NCBI GenBank assembly: GCA_047967505.1
Contig: CM106538.1
Length of the DNA stretch: 64,000 nucleotides
From: Dipteris shenzhenensis
Taxonomy: Eukaryota > Polypodiophyta > Polypodiopsida > Gleicheniales
Reading direction: 5' to 3' (one strand)
Shown: positions 19,475 through 34,886 of the stretch, piece by piece
How the letters are laid out: each line of letters starts with the position of its first letter
Position numbering within the stretch: position 1 is the stretch's first letter
Notes under the pieces: generated by a model
What the model was told of the DNA's origin: nothing
Seen by the model: only the letters and a program-made list of their open reading frames with translations
Databases searched by the model: none
Made by a program: the position numbers and the translations under genes

Positions 19475-22400
19475 TCACTCTTTGAAATCATCTTTGTCAC
19501 TGAGAGGAATGGGCCTGTTCCTCCAAAATACTGCCAAAGCACTTCCTCCAAGCTGCAGAGATACCAAAGAGATATTGAGAACTTAAGAAGGAAGCGGTCG
19601 TGATTTTTGCTCATCTGCGAAGAAACACATGTAAACCTACCGCCATGAAGACAACACTGACAGCAGAAGGAACAGCAACCAAAGGATTGCTGAAATGCTT
19701 TTGTGCCAAGAGGAAACCTAAAGCAGAGCTCTGCAGGCAATATGTACACTATCAGACCCTCCTTTGACACAGTTAAGAATATCGAACTTGCAATACTTTT
19801 GTGGAGGGCACCAGAAATTAATGCAACAATCTCTCGTAATCGACAAAGCCGTTACGTATGAATTAGACTAACAGTAAGATATGAATTAGACAAGTGCATT
19901 GACACAAAAGATTCTCAAAATACCAATTAAAATATCATCTTCGAACTGATCACAAGTGAGAAAATCTACCACAAACACATGGGAATACTTTTATACAAGG
20001 GCCCTTGTACAGAGTCTCCACTAGGACTCCAAAAATAGAGGGCAGACTCCATCAAGCCATGATTATATACTTTTTAGTGTTGCAAAACTAAGTGTATATC
20101 TCATCCCCAATGAGAGGTGAGCAAAGAAGGACATGATAGAGCCCATACTCGCTTCATAAACAGAAAGGAAAAGTGGCAAGCCAACAAACTACAGCCAAAG
20201 AAATGGACAATATGGAAGAGGATCGAAAGCCTTCTTCAAATGACCAAGGCCAACCCAACAAGAAGCGAAAACACACAAAAAAAAACTGCACATCACACAA
20301 TGAGAAAGTACCAACAGGGTCATGAGAGAAGCCAAAAGGAGAGGGGAGGAGAGAGGGGGGGGGCCGGGGGGCGGGGGGGGGGGGGGGGGGGGGGGAGAGA
20401 GAGAGAGAGAGAGAGAGAGAGCAGTAAATGTTTCAGCCACATACAAGACCAGCACTCTCTTCTTTTCATTTTGCTCTCTTTTTGGGGGAAAGGAGATTGG
20501 TGTAGGGCCATCGTTTGGGCAAGCCCCCATGCAGGTTGTTTCCTGGGGTTCCAAGATGGCCCCCTATGAACAGCCATAAGGAGGCAGCTGGGGGTGCTAT
20601 ACAACCGCCTAATGCCTCCATCCGTAGATATGTCAGGTTTTACAAAACAAATTCCCGACACTCAGGTGTCCTGCAAGATCCTTCCTGTTCTTGCTCCCAC
20701 ATAGAGCAAAGGTGTACACAATGTCAAGTCAGATGCCCACAGGGTAGGTTTCTGTCCAAATCTGCTCTCCACCCTGCAGCCACAACCCAACTGTGCAAAG
20801 CTATGATACTAGGTATAATCTCCCACACATCATCATCCAGTGGAGGTAAGGCTTTTTATCTAAAAGGTAGAAATATGTGGGTAAAATTTGGAACCCCTCC
20901 CTCCGGTGATTCAATCTCGGCCTCGGACTGGAAGACCTGCTCCACCTCTGAGAGCCAAGCCATCATGCCCCTCATCTGATGCAACCATGGACCTATAGTC
21001 CATGGGTAACCTCCATGGACCTTGGTGTGTGGCTAGACCATAGGTGGGTCCCAAAGGTAGACAGGAAGCGACAGGGGACCCCCTGTTTATCCACTGCCTC
21101 TCCCGAGTGAGCCTCCATACAGAAGAAGCAAGCTGTAGGCACCTTCCAATTCATATGGTATACATCAAGAAAGGTAGGAGATGTCTCTGAAATCTAAGCT
21201 GGTCATTGATGCATCAAAGTTCTGCACATGCAAAAGCATATCAAAGAGAGAGAGAGAGAGAGAGAGGAGATTCAGGCAATGGCAACTGCATATATCATCC
21301 CCTCTGAGTAGAAGGCAATCCTGTGATGAAATCCATTGCTATGTCCGTCCATTTGCCCTCTGGAAGTAATTTGCTGTCCACTTTATTCTGTTGGCAAGGC
21401 AAGCATTCATCCACGTACTTAACCACATCCCGCTCCCAGATGAAGCTCTGTTTGATTCTCTCATATGTCTTAGTGACACCTGCATGTCCAGCCATGGGCA
21501 TTCCTTGAAAAACCAGCTGATATATTGTGAGTCTGGCACTAAATAAATCCTGTCCTTGCACCACAACAGCCCATTATGGAATTTGAATTCCAAGTGACCT
21601 TGGCTACAAGGCTTCTGCAAATTTGAAAATATGGGAGCTGCCTTAGAATTCTGCATATACTCTCCCTGAATGCCATGAATTCACTTCTGATATGTGGTAG
21701 AGATAGCATACAAATTGCAAGCCGACATTCTAGATAAGGCATCTGTAAGCACATTGTCCTTCCCCTTTTCTGTACTCAATGTCAAAATCATAGGAATTAA
21801 ACTGCAGCCAACCACCTCTTTTGCTTATATGACGAATTTGGCTGAGTGAGGAAGAATCCGAGTGCCCTATGATCTGTTTTCACCTTAATGTTGGTCGGGT
21901 ACAGATAGTGGCAAAGGCTATTACCCCATGTTCCTACCTCAGAACAACCCCAATCCTTTGCCACTAGTATCTGCCTTCACAATGAAAGGACGTGAAAAAT
22001 CAAGGCACACCAAGACAGGTGCACGAGTGAGAGCAAATTTCAGATCTTCAAAATTGTGTTGTGCTTCCTTTGACCACCTAAAAGCATCCTTCTTCAAGAG
22101 GTCAGTAAGAGGAGCTGCCCTCTTGGCAAATTTGCGAATAAAGCCATCTTTCTTCTTCACCAAGAGCACTGGGGAGGCAAAAGGAGAAGTGCTATGAGAG
22201 ATGACGTTCTTCTCAAGCAATTCCCGTATCTGTACTGCCACTTCCTCCCGCTCAACTTTACAAAGACGATATGGGGCTTGGTTGATGGGCTTACTAGTAG
22301 CTAGGCTCCAACAATGGCATGATCCACATCCCTCTTGGGAGGCAATTGGGCATCAGTAAATTCAAAGAGCAATTTCTGTATATCCAAGTCATCCACATGG

Positions 22401-23736
22401 GGAGTGCTTCCCTTCTAAGCTATAGAGGTGTTCACGATATGGATGGCATTCTCATTCTTGAGCTCTCTAACCAACTGTCTCGCTGATGGGGCTGTCATGC
22501 CCTGTAATACCACTTGCTCACCCATGTGTGCAAAGTGGAGTGTTTAGGATTCAAATCCATGCTGAATTCTCTTAGAGATTTCATCCATTCGCAGCCCATC
22601 ACAACATCAATCGGACCCATGTCTAGTGCAAAAATATCTCCTGTAAAATCATAGTCATTGACAGACATGTAAAGTTTATGGGTCATTTTTGGCAGGAGTT
22701 ATTTACAGCAGTACTACATACCATCCTGAGACTAAGCAGGTGGAGAAATACTTCAAGCACTATTGTCATGATACTCAGAAGTCTTGGGATAGATGGTTGG
22801 CACTTGCTGAATTTTGCTACAACAGTACCAAGCATCTTTCTATTGGCATGAGCCCGTTTGAGGCAATGTACGGATGCAAGGTTAGAATGCCCTCTTTGCT
22901 TGCAAACATGGCTGTGAAAAATCAGCAAGCACGGAAGGATTTGGAAAGGATGGATGCCCTTCTACAGTTGGCTAAAAGGAATATGCAGGATGCCCAAGCA
23001 AAGCGAATAAGTATGCGGGTGAACATAGGAGATATCTGTCTTTCAAAGGAGGGGACTTGCGTGCACTTGCATCTCCATAAGAATCATTATGCCTCGCTAA
23101 AAAGAAATACCAATACAAAGCTTGCTCATAGGTATTACGGTCCTTACAAAACCATCCGCACGGTTGGAGAGGAGACTTATCAATTCGAGCTACCCAGTAC
23201 CTTCAAGATCCATGATGTTTTCCATGTCTCCTTGCTGAAACCACATGTGGGATAGCATGTGCATGTCCTACCTCAGTTGCCACCTATGGATGAGGATGGT
23301 CATATCCTCTACGTTTCCAAGCGCATTGTGGGTTTCAGAGATCACGTACTCCGCATCTAAGTATATGTTGAGTACCTCATAAGATAGAAAGGGCTTCCAG
23401 AGGATGAACAGTCATGGGAGCCAAAAAGTATTGTCCAAGAGTACCCCTATCTTTTACCAGGCTGATCAGCATCACTTGGATGTCCCAGCACCCTTGCATA
23501 GGAGCTAGTAAATGTAATTTTGAGGGCAAAATTATATGGGAAGGGATATATATATATATATATATATAAGAGAAAATAAAGGGATGGCTGATGAAGGGGG
23601 AGGAAGGGCTATGTTAGTGGTCCTTTAGGTGGAATTGGGGAGGGACTATATAAGTATCCATCCAACCGTCATTTCATACTTTTGATGTGACATCTAATTC
23701 TATCCACTCTCCCTCCCTCCTCCTACTTACAGCCTA

Positions 23737-23777
<41 letters not shown>

Positions 23778-26700
23778 TCCCACCCCCTTCTCCTTCCTTC
23801 TCACCCCCATTCTCTCCCTTCCACTCTTCTATCTCCTTTCTTTAACCTGCCCCTACATGTGGTTTGGCCTTGGCAAGCTTATTCTCTAGCGGATGCCAGT
23901 CAATCGTTCGGTGTTCTCCTTGTCTGCCCACTGCCCGCTGCCCGAACTGTTTGTCACGATAGCTCATCTTTTTTCCCAGAGAAAAGGAGCTCTTTTTATG
24001 CTTGACAGAAAACACCATACAAGTCAGCAACCAAAAAAAGAGACCTAGTTGTCGCCAGAAAAGGGCCAACCTGTTTCCTAAGAACCCAGCATACAGCCTA
24101 GGGTATCTTTGGAGCAGGGGCTAACAACCAAAGTGGCGGGCTATACAACCAGTGGTTCAAACACAGTATGTATATAAGCTTCGAGCCACTACTTTGTACC
24201 TTGATTGTGCAACCGTAGTCTAAATACAAGGTGACAACCAAGGTACAAACGACTATGCTCGAGTAAGAACTTAGTAGTCTCCACAAAGGTGAGTTAGAGG
24301 AGTACCCTATCTCTATGTCATTTCCCTTGATTACCTCGTCCTCGAAATCCTCCACAAATCCCTTGACCTATTGATATTCCTAGACACACACAACAACTAC
24401 ATTGCAGGCAAAACAAGCAAGTAGGTGAAAGAGCAAACTGCAACTGGCATAGACGCAAAGGGAAGAGACACATGAGAGTAATCACAGAAAAGAGAGCAGC
24501 CAGAGGAGCGAAAGAAGGCAAAACACACAAAGGAAGGGACACTAAAAGCAAAAAGAGCCTCATCTTCCATCCTAGACAACCCAACAGCAACAAGCAGCCA
24601 TAGTAAATACTATTACAACAAGAGTAACACACAAAGTCCAGCATCAAGAAACAGATGCATCTTTTGAAACTCACCTGCATGCCACACTCAATTGATATAG
24701 TGCGAGATGTGGATTCCCCAAAGCTACAGAATTTTGAAAGCCAATAGCCCAGGAGAAATGCTGCTGCATGTAGGATTGCCACTGGTAATATTAATTGTCC
24801 ACCTTGTGCTTGAAGCACTTCCGAGACTTGTCCTATCTTCCGCACATGAAAATCCACCAGATCTTATCAGAACCAATTCTTGTATAACGTCTTAGAAGAG
24901 TTACAATCCCGAAATTTCACTTAGACTGCCGAGCTCAGAGTGGTGAGACCTTTAAAAAATATAAAATAATCTATGCCAAACAACCACGGCAAAGACTCAC
25001 CGGACTTGCACACAGCAAAGTTGTCAAAATAACTCCAACCAATGGTGTAAATGTTGTTAATTTTTCGGTGAACTTTGGAAAGTACTCATGGGACAGGACT
25101 GCAGACAGTGCATGTTTCCCATATGCAAAGTCAGCTCCATTGAATCTGTTTCATCCCTACTTGATGTGCGTGATCTGAACATTCAAAGGAGTAGGACCTA
25201 ATTTTTGCACAACCTACTCATCTTACAGCATTGGGCAATAAACAAGATGCAAGTATCTATAGTCTAGACTGCAAAGCATGCACATCTAATGTCTAGATCA
25301 GATTGCATTAACGTATCAACATGAGAACTTACCTCCAATAATCGTGGGCACGAGAACCACCTGGAATGTACTTAAAGCCAATCCCTGCATCACAAAGTGA
25401 TTCCTTTTAGCATGGGAAAATACATGATTCAATGTGCATGGATACAAAACTCTTCCAAAGAAGGAGCTATAGACACAGAATGCAATAACCCCTCCCCCCC
25501 CCCCTTCCCCAAAAGAAAGGGATGATGATTCTAAGAGTCTTTGCAAAATTAACAACTTAATCAATGCACACACTGTACAGACAATCAACCAAGTGAAGAA
25601 GATTTTGGAATGGAATCAAGCTTACGGCTGCATCAACCGGCACTAATTGGCCAGCCAAAACTTTGGTGAGGAGTGGAGTCATTAATATTGCACCAATCGT
25701 AGAGCAGCTGCAGTGACATGCCACAATTTCAACACTTCAATCAATTTCCACACATCAACTACATTCAAAGTGAAACACCTACCACAGCTTTTTTCAGTCC
25801 CACTTATATATTTCTGTTAATAGTTACGATGTTTTTGTCAACACAAATCAAGATACTTAAATTGCCAATACACTTAAGATACTTAAATCCATAGAAAACA
25901 CAAACAACAACAGTCAATTATCATCATCACATCCCACCTGAGTTTATGTGCCTTTGGATCCGATGGTCTATTACTTCTCTTTGTATCCAAAAAACATACC
26001 GTCTAATATATTATTTAAACAAGGTAAATCAGCTGTCTGTGAGAAGCTGATAGTAATAGGGAATACCTAGCTACCTTGCAGCCTGCTTCACCGTTCCTAG
26101 CTTACTCCCTAAGCTACATTGAATGATGAATCAGCGTGCAGGTATCAGCAACCAGTGCAGTTCACTCAATCCATGAAATATAAAAGATAAGTACTTGCCA
26201 AGGCCATTGGAGGTCAGTGCTCGCGCAGAGGTACAGGGGCTCAGGGCATCCGGACAGGCCGGCTTCAGGACGGATCACTCGACTTACGATCACATTTTTA
26301 CACTTAGAGGGATCATTGAGGAGGCCAGACACAGGAGACAGAGTATATTGTTGCTTTGTGGATTTCCGCAAGGCATTCGACACCGTTCCCCGCGCCCGAC
26401 TCATCAGACGCCTACAGGAGTTAGGATACGACTCGGTGATTATCTGGGCAGTAGTAGCTCTCTATGAGCGGGTGACGGGGCACGTCAGGATTGGCACCAA
26501 CTGGACCCCAGAGATCACGAGCACTATCGGAGTCAAACAAGGATGTTCCTTGTCACCGACTCTATTTGGCCTCTACATCGACGAGCTCGAGACCACCATC
26601 AGGACACACAGAGGTGCAGGCTGCTCTCTTGTGAAGGCTGTCATCCAGATTCTCCTATACGCAGACGATGTAGTACTACTATCCTCTTCTGCTACTGATC

Positions 26701-28156
26701 TTCAGCGACACCAAGATGGACTTTAAGTCTTCTGTGATACACATGACTTGAAGATCAACCTTGGGAAAACCAAGGTGATGATCTTCAACACTTCCAGACC
26801 CGCTATTTATTGCTGCAGTACGGTTATATATCACTTTCCTATATTAGTACAGAATCGTGTGTATCAGTTCCTCTTCGCCGGCGACTCTGTTGAGATAGTT
26901 GACTCTTACACATACTTGGGCGTTGTCTTCTCAGGCCCGATCTTCACGATGCGCCCGGCCATGCAGGCCAGGATCAGTCGAGGATACGCCGCTCTTGCCA
27001 GGCTGGAGCGACAGTGCTACCACTCCCACTTCCAGGAACCGCGGACCAAGTCTCTCCTTTTTGATTCTTTGGTCCGCCCAGCAGGCATGTACGGTAGCCC
27101 TTAGTGGAGAGTCGACCTTTCAAACACAGAGTGGGCTCGAGGACATGGTTTCTTCACTCCGAGCTTCCTGTGAAGCTCGACTTCTACCGCCGACACTGCC
27201 TCCAGATCTCACAGGAGCGCTTCTTCACACCTCCGGGTTACACACAACTTCATCTACCACATGCGCTCCGGATCTCCCTCGCTCAGTTTAGGGTCTCGTC
27301 ACACCGATTACGGATCGAGAGCGGACACGCAGAGGGTATCCCACGAGAGGACTGCCTTTGCCCACTTTGCGACTTACAGGAGATCGAGTCGGAGGAGCAC
27401 TTTGCTTTCAGATGTCCCATCTATTATGCCATTTGAGGCCGGTACCACTGCCTCTTCCGCGACGGATTCGGCTCCCTCCCACACATGCTACAGTTCCCGG
27501 ATCAGCGATGCCTAGCCGCTTTCTTACATGAGATGACTCGCCACCGAGATACCTCTCTCCGAGCACGGCGACACGAGCAGCACACACAACGTGAGGACAC
27601 CCAGCGGCCTATCACTGATTTCTTCCAATCACAGGATACCTCTCCTCAGTCTAGCCGACGACGCGGACGTGAACGAGAGCCAGAGCCACGACAGCTGCGC
27701 CAACGGACAGACTCACCCATCCGGTTCCATGACATCTCGTCTCTGCTCTTTGCCCGCCCCACCGGGGTTACCGTTGCCCTCATCCACAGGGCCACCCGAC
27801 GACCGAGCTCGACTAGGCCGCATGACGTCAGAGGCCAATCATCTATCGCAGGGTTTTTTCCGACCTCCCATTTGACGGCCCCTCTATGATTGGTCTCTGA
27901 CGATCATCACCTGCACATGTATACTGTATCTCCCCCCTCTGCCCCATTTTTGGTGCCCCCCCCCTTCTTTTTTGTATCATCTAGAGGTAGACACATATTT
28001 TTTGTATCAGGACTAGACACACCGTCCTTCATAACCTCTTTTTTGTAGAAACGGTTGGCTGGCCCGTTTTGAGACCGCCACCGTTATGCTCATTGTATCA
28101 GTTATCTTTAGTCTCATAGACCTTCACGGTCTCCCAAAGACTTTAATAAACTTTCT

Positions 28157-28213
<57 letters not shown>

Positions 28214-31200
28214 GCTGGTATTCTCTTGCAAAATAGCTTTGCTCAAATAATTGCTTGGACATTAGCATGGAAATTCGTCAAGTGGGTCATCTCGTATGAA
28301 ACACCACCAGTATCTTGATTGTAGAAGGTAGACAGGTTTCCCATATTTTTTTAAAGGGTAGTAGAGTGCAAGCGTCTATGTACCAATCCTATTGTCTTTC
28401 TACCTTCAAATGTCTTTAAAAGTCCTTATGTACAAAGTGCCCCCTCCCTCCCAGCCTCCCCCATCCTGTCGCGACCCCCCGCCTCAGGCCCCCTGCATCA
28501 CAGGGGTTTTCTCTGCATCCGCCTCCATAGCCTCTGCATCCAGTTGAGGGGCTGTTTCCCAGCCCTCTCTCACCTCCATTGCAGCGCAGGGCTGTTTCCA
28601 GCCCCCGCCTCTCACTGCAGGGTCATTCCAGCCCACCTGCCATCGCTGGGCTGCTCCCAGCCCTCCGCCTACACCGAGTTCTGCTCCAGCCCACAGTTGG
28701 TCCCTGCTGACCCTGCACCTGCAAAACAGCAAGAAGACAGTCAAGAACATCAAGAAAGCACTTACAGGAGCTCTCTAGTGAATCATGACTCAGCCTTCAG
28801 GTTGCGGGCCTGCTCCACCACATCTCCAGCTCTCCAGGCCCACCCAGGATAGTACCAGCTGCTGCGAGTCTTGCCAAAGGGCCGCCAAGGGTGGAGAACA
28901 GGTCGTACATACAGCTCCAGGACCCCACAGGAGGCTGCAGGGATCTCCAAGCTATTTGCCAGTCCTATATTGCTTCAGATGGTGCTGGACTCTGATGCAT
29001 CACTTGGAGAGAGCTGGGAACAAGCACCAAGGCTCTTAGACTGCCACGCTCCAAGAACAAATCAACTCGTAGACCCGGACCTCTTGAGTTTCTGCATGAG
29101 GCCCCAGCCCCATACATGACCTCCAGTCTGCTCCGCACACGCTACTGCTCCAACCAAACAGGGCTGCCTCGCCATGTGAGTTGCTGCATGAGGCCCCAGC
29201 CCCATACATGACCTCCAGTCTGCTCCGCACACGCTACTGCCCCAACCAAACAGTACTGCCCCAACCAAACAGGGCTGCCTCGCCATGTAAGGGTTTGATG
29301 ACGGATGGGAGCCTCCTCCAGTCCCCTAATCTATCACAAGTGAAGGGCTGTGTACCCTTCCCTCCCTCTTAGAATTTTCTGCAAAGGCAAGAACAAAAGA
29401 GAGTGAGAGAACTCAGGAAAGAAAATGGCGAAAGGAGAAAAAGCTGAGAAGGAGAAAGAAAACTCCAAGAAGGTTGAGAAGCAACTGAAAGAGTCCAAGC
29501 TTGATGACATTAACAGACACAGCAACCGCAGTGGCCTGCAGGTAAATAGTACTGCCACACAGAAAGCAACCAATGCGGTTCCAGCCTAGACATCAACGCC
29601 GACATCATTATCATCACCACCCCCATCATCACTGGCAGCTTCTACACCGACCTTGTAGGCGACAGCACACCACCTTTGGGGATGACAGCATCAGTGACCT
29701 CATCTCTCCCGCTACTGCAGACTTGGCACCAGGATCAGCACAGAGAACACCACTGTCATCCCTGACCTATACAGGCCAACAATATACTTCATCCCTCCTC
29801 TCACCTCCCCCCGAGTCAGCCACCATTTCAGCCCATAGCTGGAATTAACTCACCGTTACTCCAGACATTCCCCCCCAGCTCACAGCCACCCCCCACCATC
29901 CAATCCCACTCCTCCACCTTCATACCAGCTCCATTTCAGTTCCAGATTATGAGGACCCGACTTCCTCCGAGCTGTGACCCAGGACCCTTGATTGATGTAC
30001 ACAACATATGTGCATGGGAGGTGGGGCTGACCTATTTTGCACAAGAGCAGGCCTGCTTCATCCACGAAAAAGCCCCTATCATACAGGAGAAGGCTAGCCT
30101 CATACAGGGGCTTACACAAGACATCTTACAGCTTCGGAAGGAGGTGACCGGCTTCAGGTGGTACACCAGCAGTAGAGGCCCAGATTGTTAGAAAGGTCAC
30201 CTCCCCATCTGTAAGCCCCCATATGAGCAGAGTATTGCTGGGCGGGGGGGGGGGGACCTAGGTCTTGAGAGACTGAAACATGGGCAGGGTTATGTCTGCC
30301 ATGTGGGCAGGAATCAAAGAATGAAGAAAAGTGAGGTACCTGGAGGAGCCATGGTGGCTGCAACAAATGGAGCTCATGGACAGAAAGCTGGCTACGGTTG
30401 CTCAGCTTGGATCTGGCCTGGCAGATGCATATTTGGAGCAGCACCAGATGGCAGGGTATTCCCAGAAAATAGGCACCTGTGTGGCAAGCCAGGTGGCAGA
30501 GTTCGTGGATAGGAAATCGACCTGCAGCAGGCCCTGGACATGGCGCAGCATGGCGGGCCAAAGAGAGCCTGCAGAGGGCTGCAAAAGGCAGGGGCATTGG
30601 GCAGCTCCTACATGGCAGAAGCAACAGCCCAAAAAGGGCCTGGCAAAAGCCCTTTTATAGGGCTGGTTGGACCAGCCAACCTAGTCGGCTTTTACAGACC
30701 AGTCTGGTCGGCCAGACTGGTCGGTTCTAGTCAGCAGCCCTTGGAGGCTATAAAAGGAGAGGCCCCAGGCCTCATTTCATCATCCAGCAGCCAGCACACT
30801 TGAGAGCAGCAGGAGCAGCAGCATACACTCCCTCAGGCCTACATTCAGGAGATAGAGGAGAACAAGAAGAGCTGCAGACTGAGCTCACAGAGGGCTGGGG
30901 ATTTTGGCTGTCTTCTAGAGCAGCAAGAAGCTGAGATTTAGACGGAAAGTCTACATATGCTCGAGGTGGAGCACGCGGGCTCCAGTCTAGAGATAGCCAG
31001 CAGATAGGAGGATTGTGGTAAGATCAGAGGACCACACCTTGGTGGGACTCTGGATCTATCTCTTTTGTATTGTGTCCATAGCTCTGGCTGCTTCATTGTC
31101 TATTGATGAGTCTGCACACCTATGCTACGCACAAATTTGTGATTCCACACCCCACACCACACTGTGTGAGCTCTTGAGCAATTCTATCAGTCTTCCACTG

Positions 31201-34200
31201 TGCATACCCTCTGTTGGTTGATTTCTAACACAGATAGCCACCATGCAGTTGGTTATCGCGGAGACATCCACATGGGTGAACTTGTCAAAAGGGAACCTGC
31301 AAAGGCATCCGTTTCGGCCACTCTCCTGGAGCAACAACAGAGGGCCAATAAGGCACTCAATATCAGAGTTCGTGGGATTCCTCATACTATTGCCATTCAG
31401 ATGGGCGATGCGAGCACCTTCATGGCTACCACCCTAGGGGTCTCACAGCATGCAATCGAGGGAGCCTACCGCATGGGGAGAGACCCCAACCGAGAGCAGC
31501 ACGTCCTCTTACGATTCCGCGACACTCATGCCCGACTAGCAGCACGGCGTTGATCGGTCCTATGAGACCATCCCTCAATATCCATGGATGAGGACCTGGC
31601 ACCCCTATACATTGAGGAGAGACGCATTCTGAACAGCAGCTGGACATGGCCTGCAAGGAGGGAAAGTGGGCGGTAGTACGACGTGGACGACCCCTCACCA
31701 GCTCCCGTCGGGCACTTGCTCACTCTCCTACATAGGGGGGGTGCGGTCTATGAGACTCGACATACTAAGACTCTGTCCTGTACCATCTCGAACTGCAATA
31801 GTACCTTATGGTCAAAGATGTGGAACTTCTCGGAGTCTTACACAGGACGAGCCATAGTCTTCTACACAGATACATATCAGAGTCCAGAGCGCCTACTACC
31901 GGTGGTTATCACATACTCATGGGAGACAACATACCAAAGAAACTACTCTAGGTGGTTAGCACATACACATGGGAGATAACATACAGATACGAGACAAGGG
32001 ATGCATTCGAAGTACGAGGGTAAGGGAGGGCAATACTTTACAAAGTATCCCTCACCAAGGCAATCTCAATACAAAGGAGGGACACGCACTCAAGATTCCT
32101 CTAGATTCGAACCCGACGCGTAGCTAGTCGAGAACTTTTCACCGCAGTATGCTACTTTCCACTTGAGATCTCCCATTTTACCAAAGATAAACGCGAGCAG
32201 GCCGGGATGTCACTATACGCAGCCCTCCATCCCGACATTATGGACTTCTTGAGCTATAGAGGAGTCCTCGTTGGGGACTTCAACGAAAGGACAAGCGCAC
32301 ATCACGTATCGATTCTGGACTTCTGAGACGATGCTGTCTTGCTACTAGAGGTTGATCTTGACAAAGCAAGTATGACACAAGTCTCCACTCACATATGGGC
32401 CCTAGTCACATCACATGGACATGCACTTTTGAATATGGGTAGGATGCACGATCTTATCATTTACAATGGTCTCAACCAAAGGCCCTCTTCAGCTGGTTTC
32501 CCACATGGGAGAGGCTTCAACGTAGTTGACTACATCATGGAATCCCCTACCTCACATCACATATCACGGGCTTCTCTGTTTCATCACCCCCTCCAGGAGC
32601 AGACCACATCTACCTCTTCTTCAGCATCTCCACCCCTCATCTCACGACACTACCCACACCACCTATCACTCGCACCACTTACCATGATATAAACTTTGAC
32701 CATAATCTCTCGCCCAAATATTCGGAGGGACTATAAGGCTGCTCACATACATCGATCACACAACACTACTAGAGGACATTGCCGCTCTAATCACTCATTC
32801 ACTTCACGAGACTGCCCTCCGCACCTTCTCTGACACCACCCGCTCCACTTGCCCTCCGCTCCTTGGTTCTATGCCCTACAATAGCATATATGATGGTGGG
32901 TACAAGTCTCTTCGCTGCCTACTCAGATTCAAGACCAAGCATAGCCTTCTGAGCGAGCCAGAGAGTACCGTCGACTAGTACAATAGAAGAGGCTAAAAGC
33001 AGACTTTTGTCAAAGCGAGGAGAAATTAATAAACATCTTGTTTACCACCGACTCCAAGGATTGTTAGTAGAAGTTCCTTGAGCGGCGATTCTTGTCACCC
33101 CTCACAGACACCCAAATCTGGCATTATGCAAGCACACTGTATGACATCCCTACCAGCCCACCCCTAACCTCTGGCACTCACCTCGCCCTACCTCTTGCAA
33201 AGGGGCGGTGTCAAGGACACAATATTAAAGCTCCACAATGGCCAAACAAAAGATCATGAGGGACTATGCACTGAGTTTATTGCATATGGGATAGACACTC
33301 TAGCTCCGCTTTTAGCAAAGCTCTTCAATGATGCGGTCTGTCTTGGCTTTTCACACACCTAGACACTCAACACCATCACACCCATTCATAAGGCAAGAAA
33401 CCCCATGAGCCCGAAAAACTACTAGATCATCATGATCAAACATGTCATGTCTAAGATATATGCATCAATACTTGACACAAAGGTAAGCTGATTCGCAAAG
33501 ATGCAAGGACTCAACGCAAAGGCAAAGACCAGATTCCAACGCGATCACGAGACCATGGATCATAGACTCACACTCAAGAGTGTCATAGAGAGGCTGAGTT
33601 TGGGTCACCTCCGTTGCCACTTGATGCGGCATTTCAGGTCATCACGTATTTATACCACATCAAGGAGTACAACTCCTATATCTCAGGACGACATAGACTA
33701 CCATGGCTAGCACTATCCTTCTCCATGGCCCTAGCAGCTAAGGGTGATCAGAGATGCTAGTATGTGCACGCATGCATGTGGTTAAGAGATTAGAGCCCCA
33801 CATGGACAGGTTACCTCCCTTTCAGTACAGCATCGACGCTCCATCTATCCCACTCAGATATCACAAGGTCAGGTAATCTGAGAGGACCTTCTACAGCTAC
33901 AGACATTCAAAACCTAGTTGGCATAGAGTGAGCTCCTCTACAGAGATCACTGCTCGTGCATCTCTAAGGAGGCCTTCATTGATCCACCAAGGTATACCCA
34001 AATCACCCCCCACATTCACTGAGGATCTCTATCAAGCAGTTCCATCTTTCATCACACCGACTCCGCATTGAGAGTGGACGAGCGGGCAGACCCAGGGAGA
34101 GTCGCATCTGTACCTTGTGTGATCCACACAAGGTCAAATCAAAGAAGCACTTAGGTGCCCTGTATACTATGAGATCTGAGACCACTACCACTGCTCTTTA

Positions 34201-34808
34201 AGGATGGTTTCAGGCCCCTCTCCAGATTCCTCTCCTACCCAAATCAGGGATGCCTCGCCACCTTCATCCATGAGGCAATTAGGCATAGAAAGCATCTACA
34301 CAGATTGAAGAGACACGGGCAAGGCAGACCAACCACGCCACGGGTAGTCAATGAGGGAGAGATCCAAAGCCAACATCACAACACACTCGACATAGGACAG
34401 ACGCAAAGATCATGCTTGGTGACATCCCATCCATGTTCAAGACCAAGGCACGTCCGACAAGGGTTATTGTGGTCCTTGTTAAACGCAAAGCCATTGCCGA
34501 GAGGCCACAACAGACAACATCTACAAATAGCCGCCATTGCTCTATCTTTGGCTTCATGCCAATACAGCCCCCATACATCATGACCCACCATGATATCCCA
34601 CACCTTTTTGGGACCCCCACTCACGTAGCTGATGTATTTGACTACTTGATATTACATTTGATATGATGTTGATGATGAAGCTATGACTAAGTAGTACTTA
34701 GCACTTAGCATGGGTGATGATGCTCATTTAGTAGCTCCACCCTTTCAGCTTATTGTATCAGGTTTCTCTCAGTCTCATAGACCCATCTGTCTTTCAAAGA
34801 CTTTAATA

Positions 34809-34862
<54 letters not shown>

Positions 34863-34886
34863 CATCTGTCTTTCAAAGACTTTAAT

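Noticed and set aside
24318-24674. Long open frame continuing past exon 11 of the BASS2-like gene
   Set aside because: Conserved residues stop at ECGMQ followed by a GTGAG donor. The rest is intron read-through and the family sequence resumes in exon 12.
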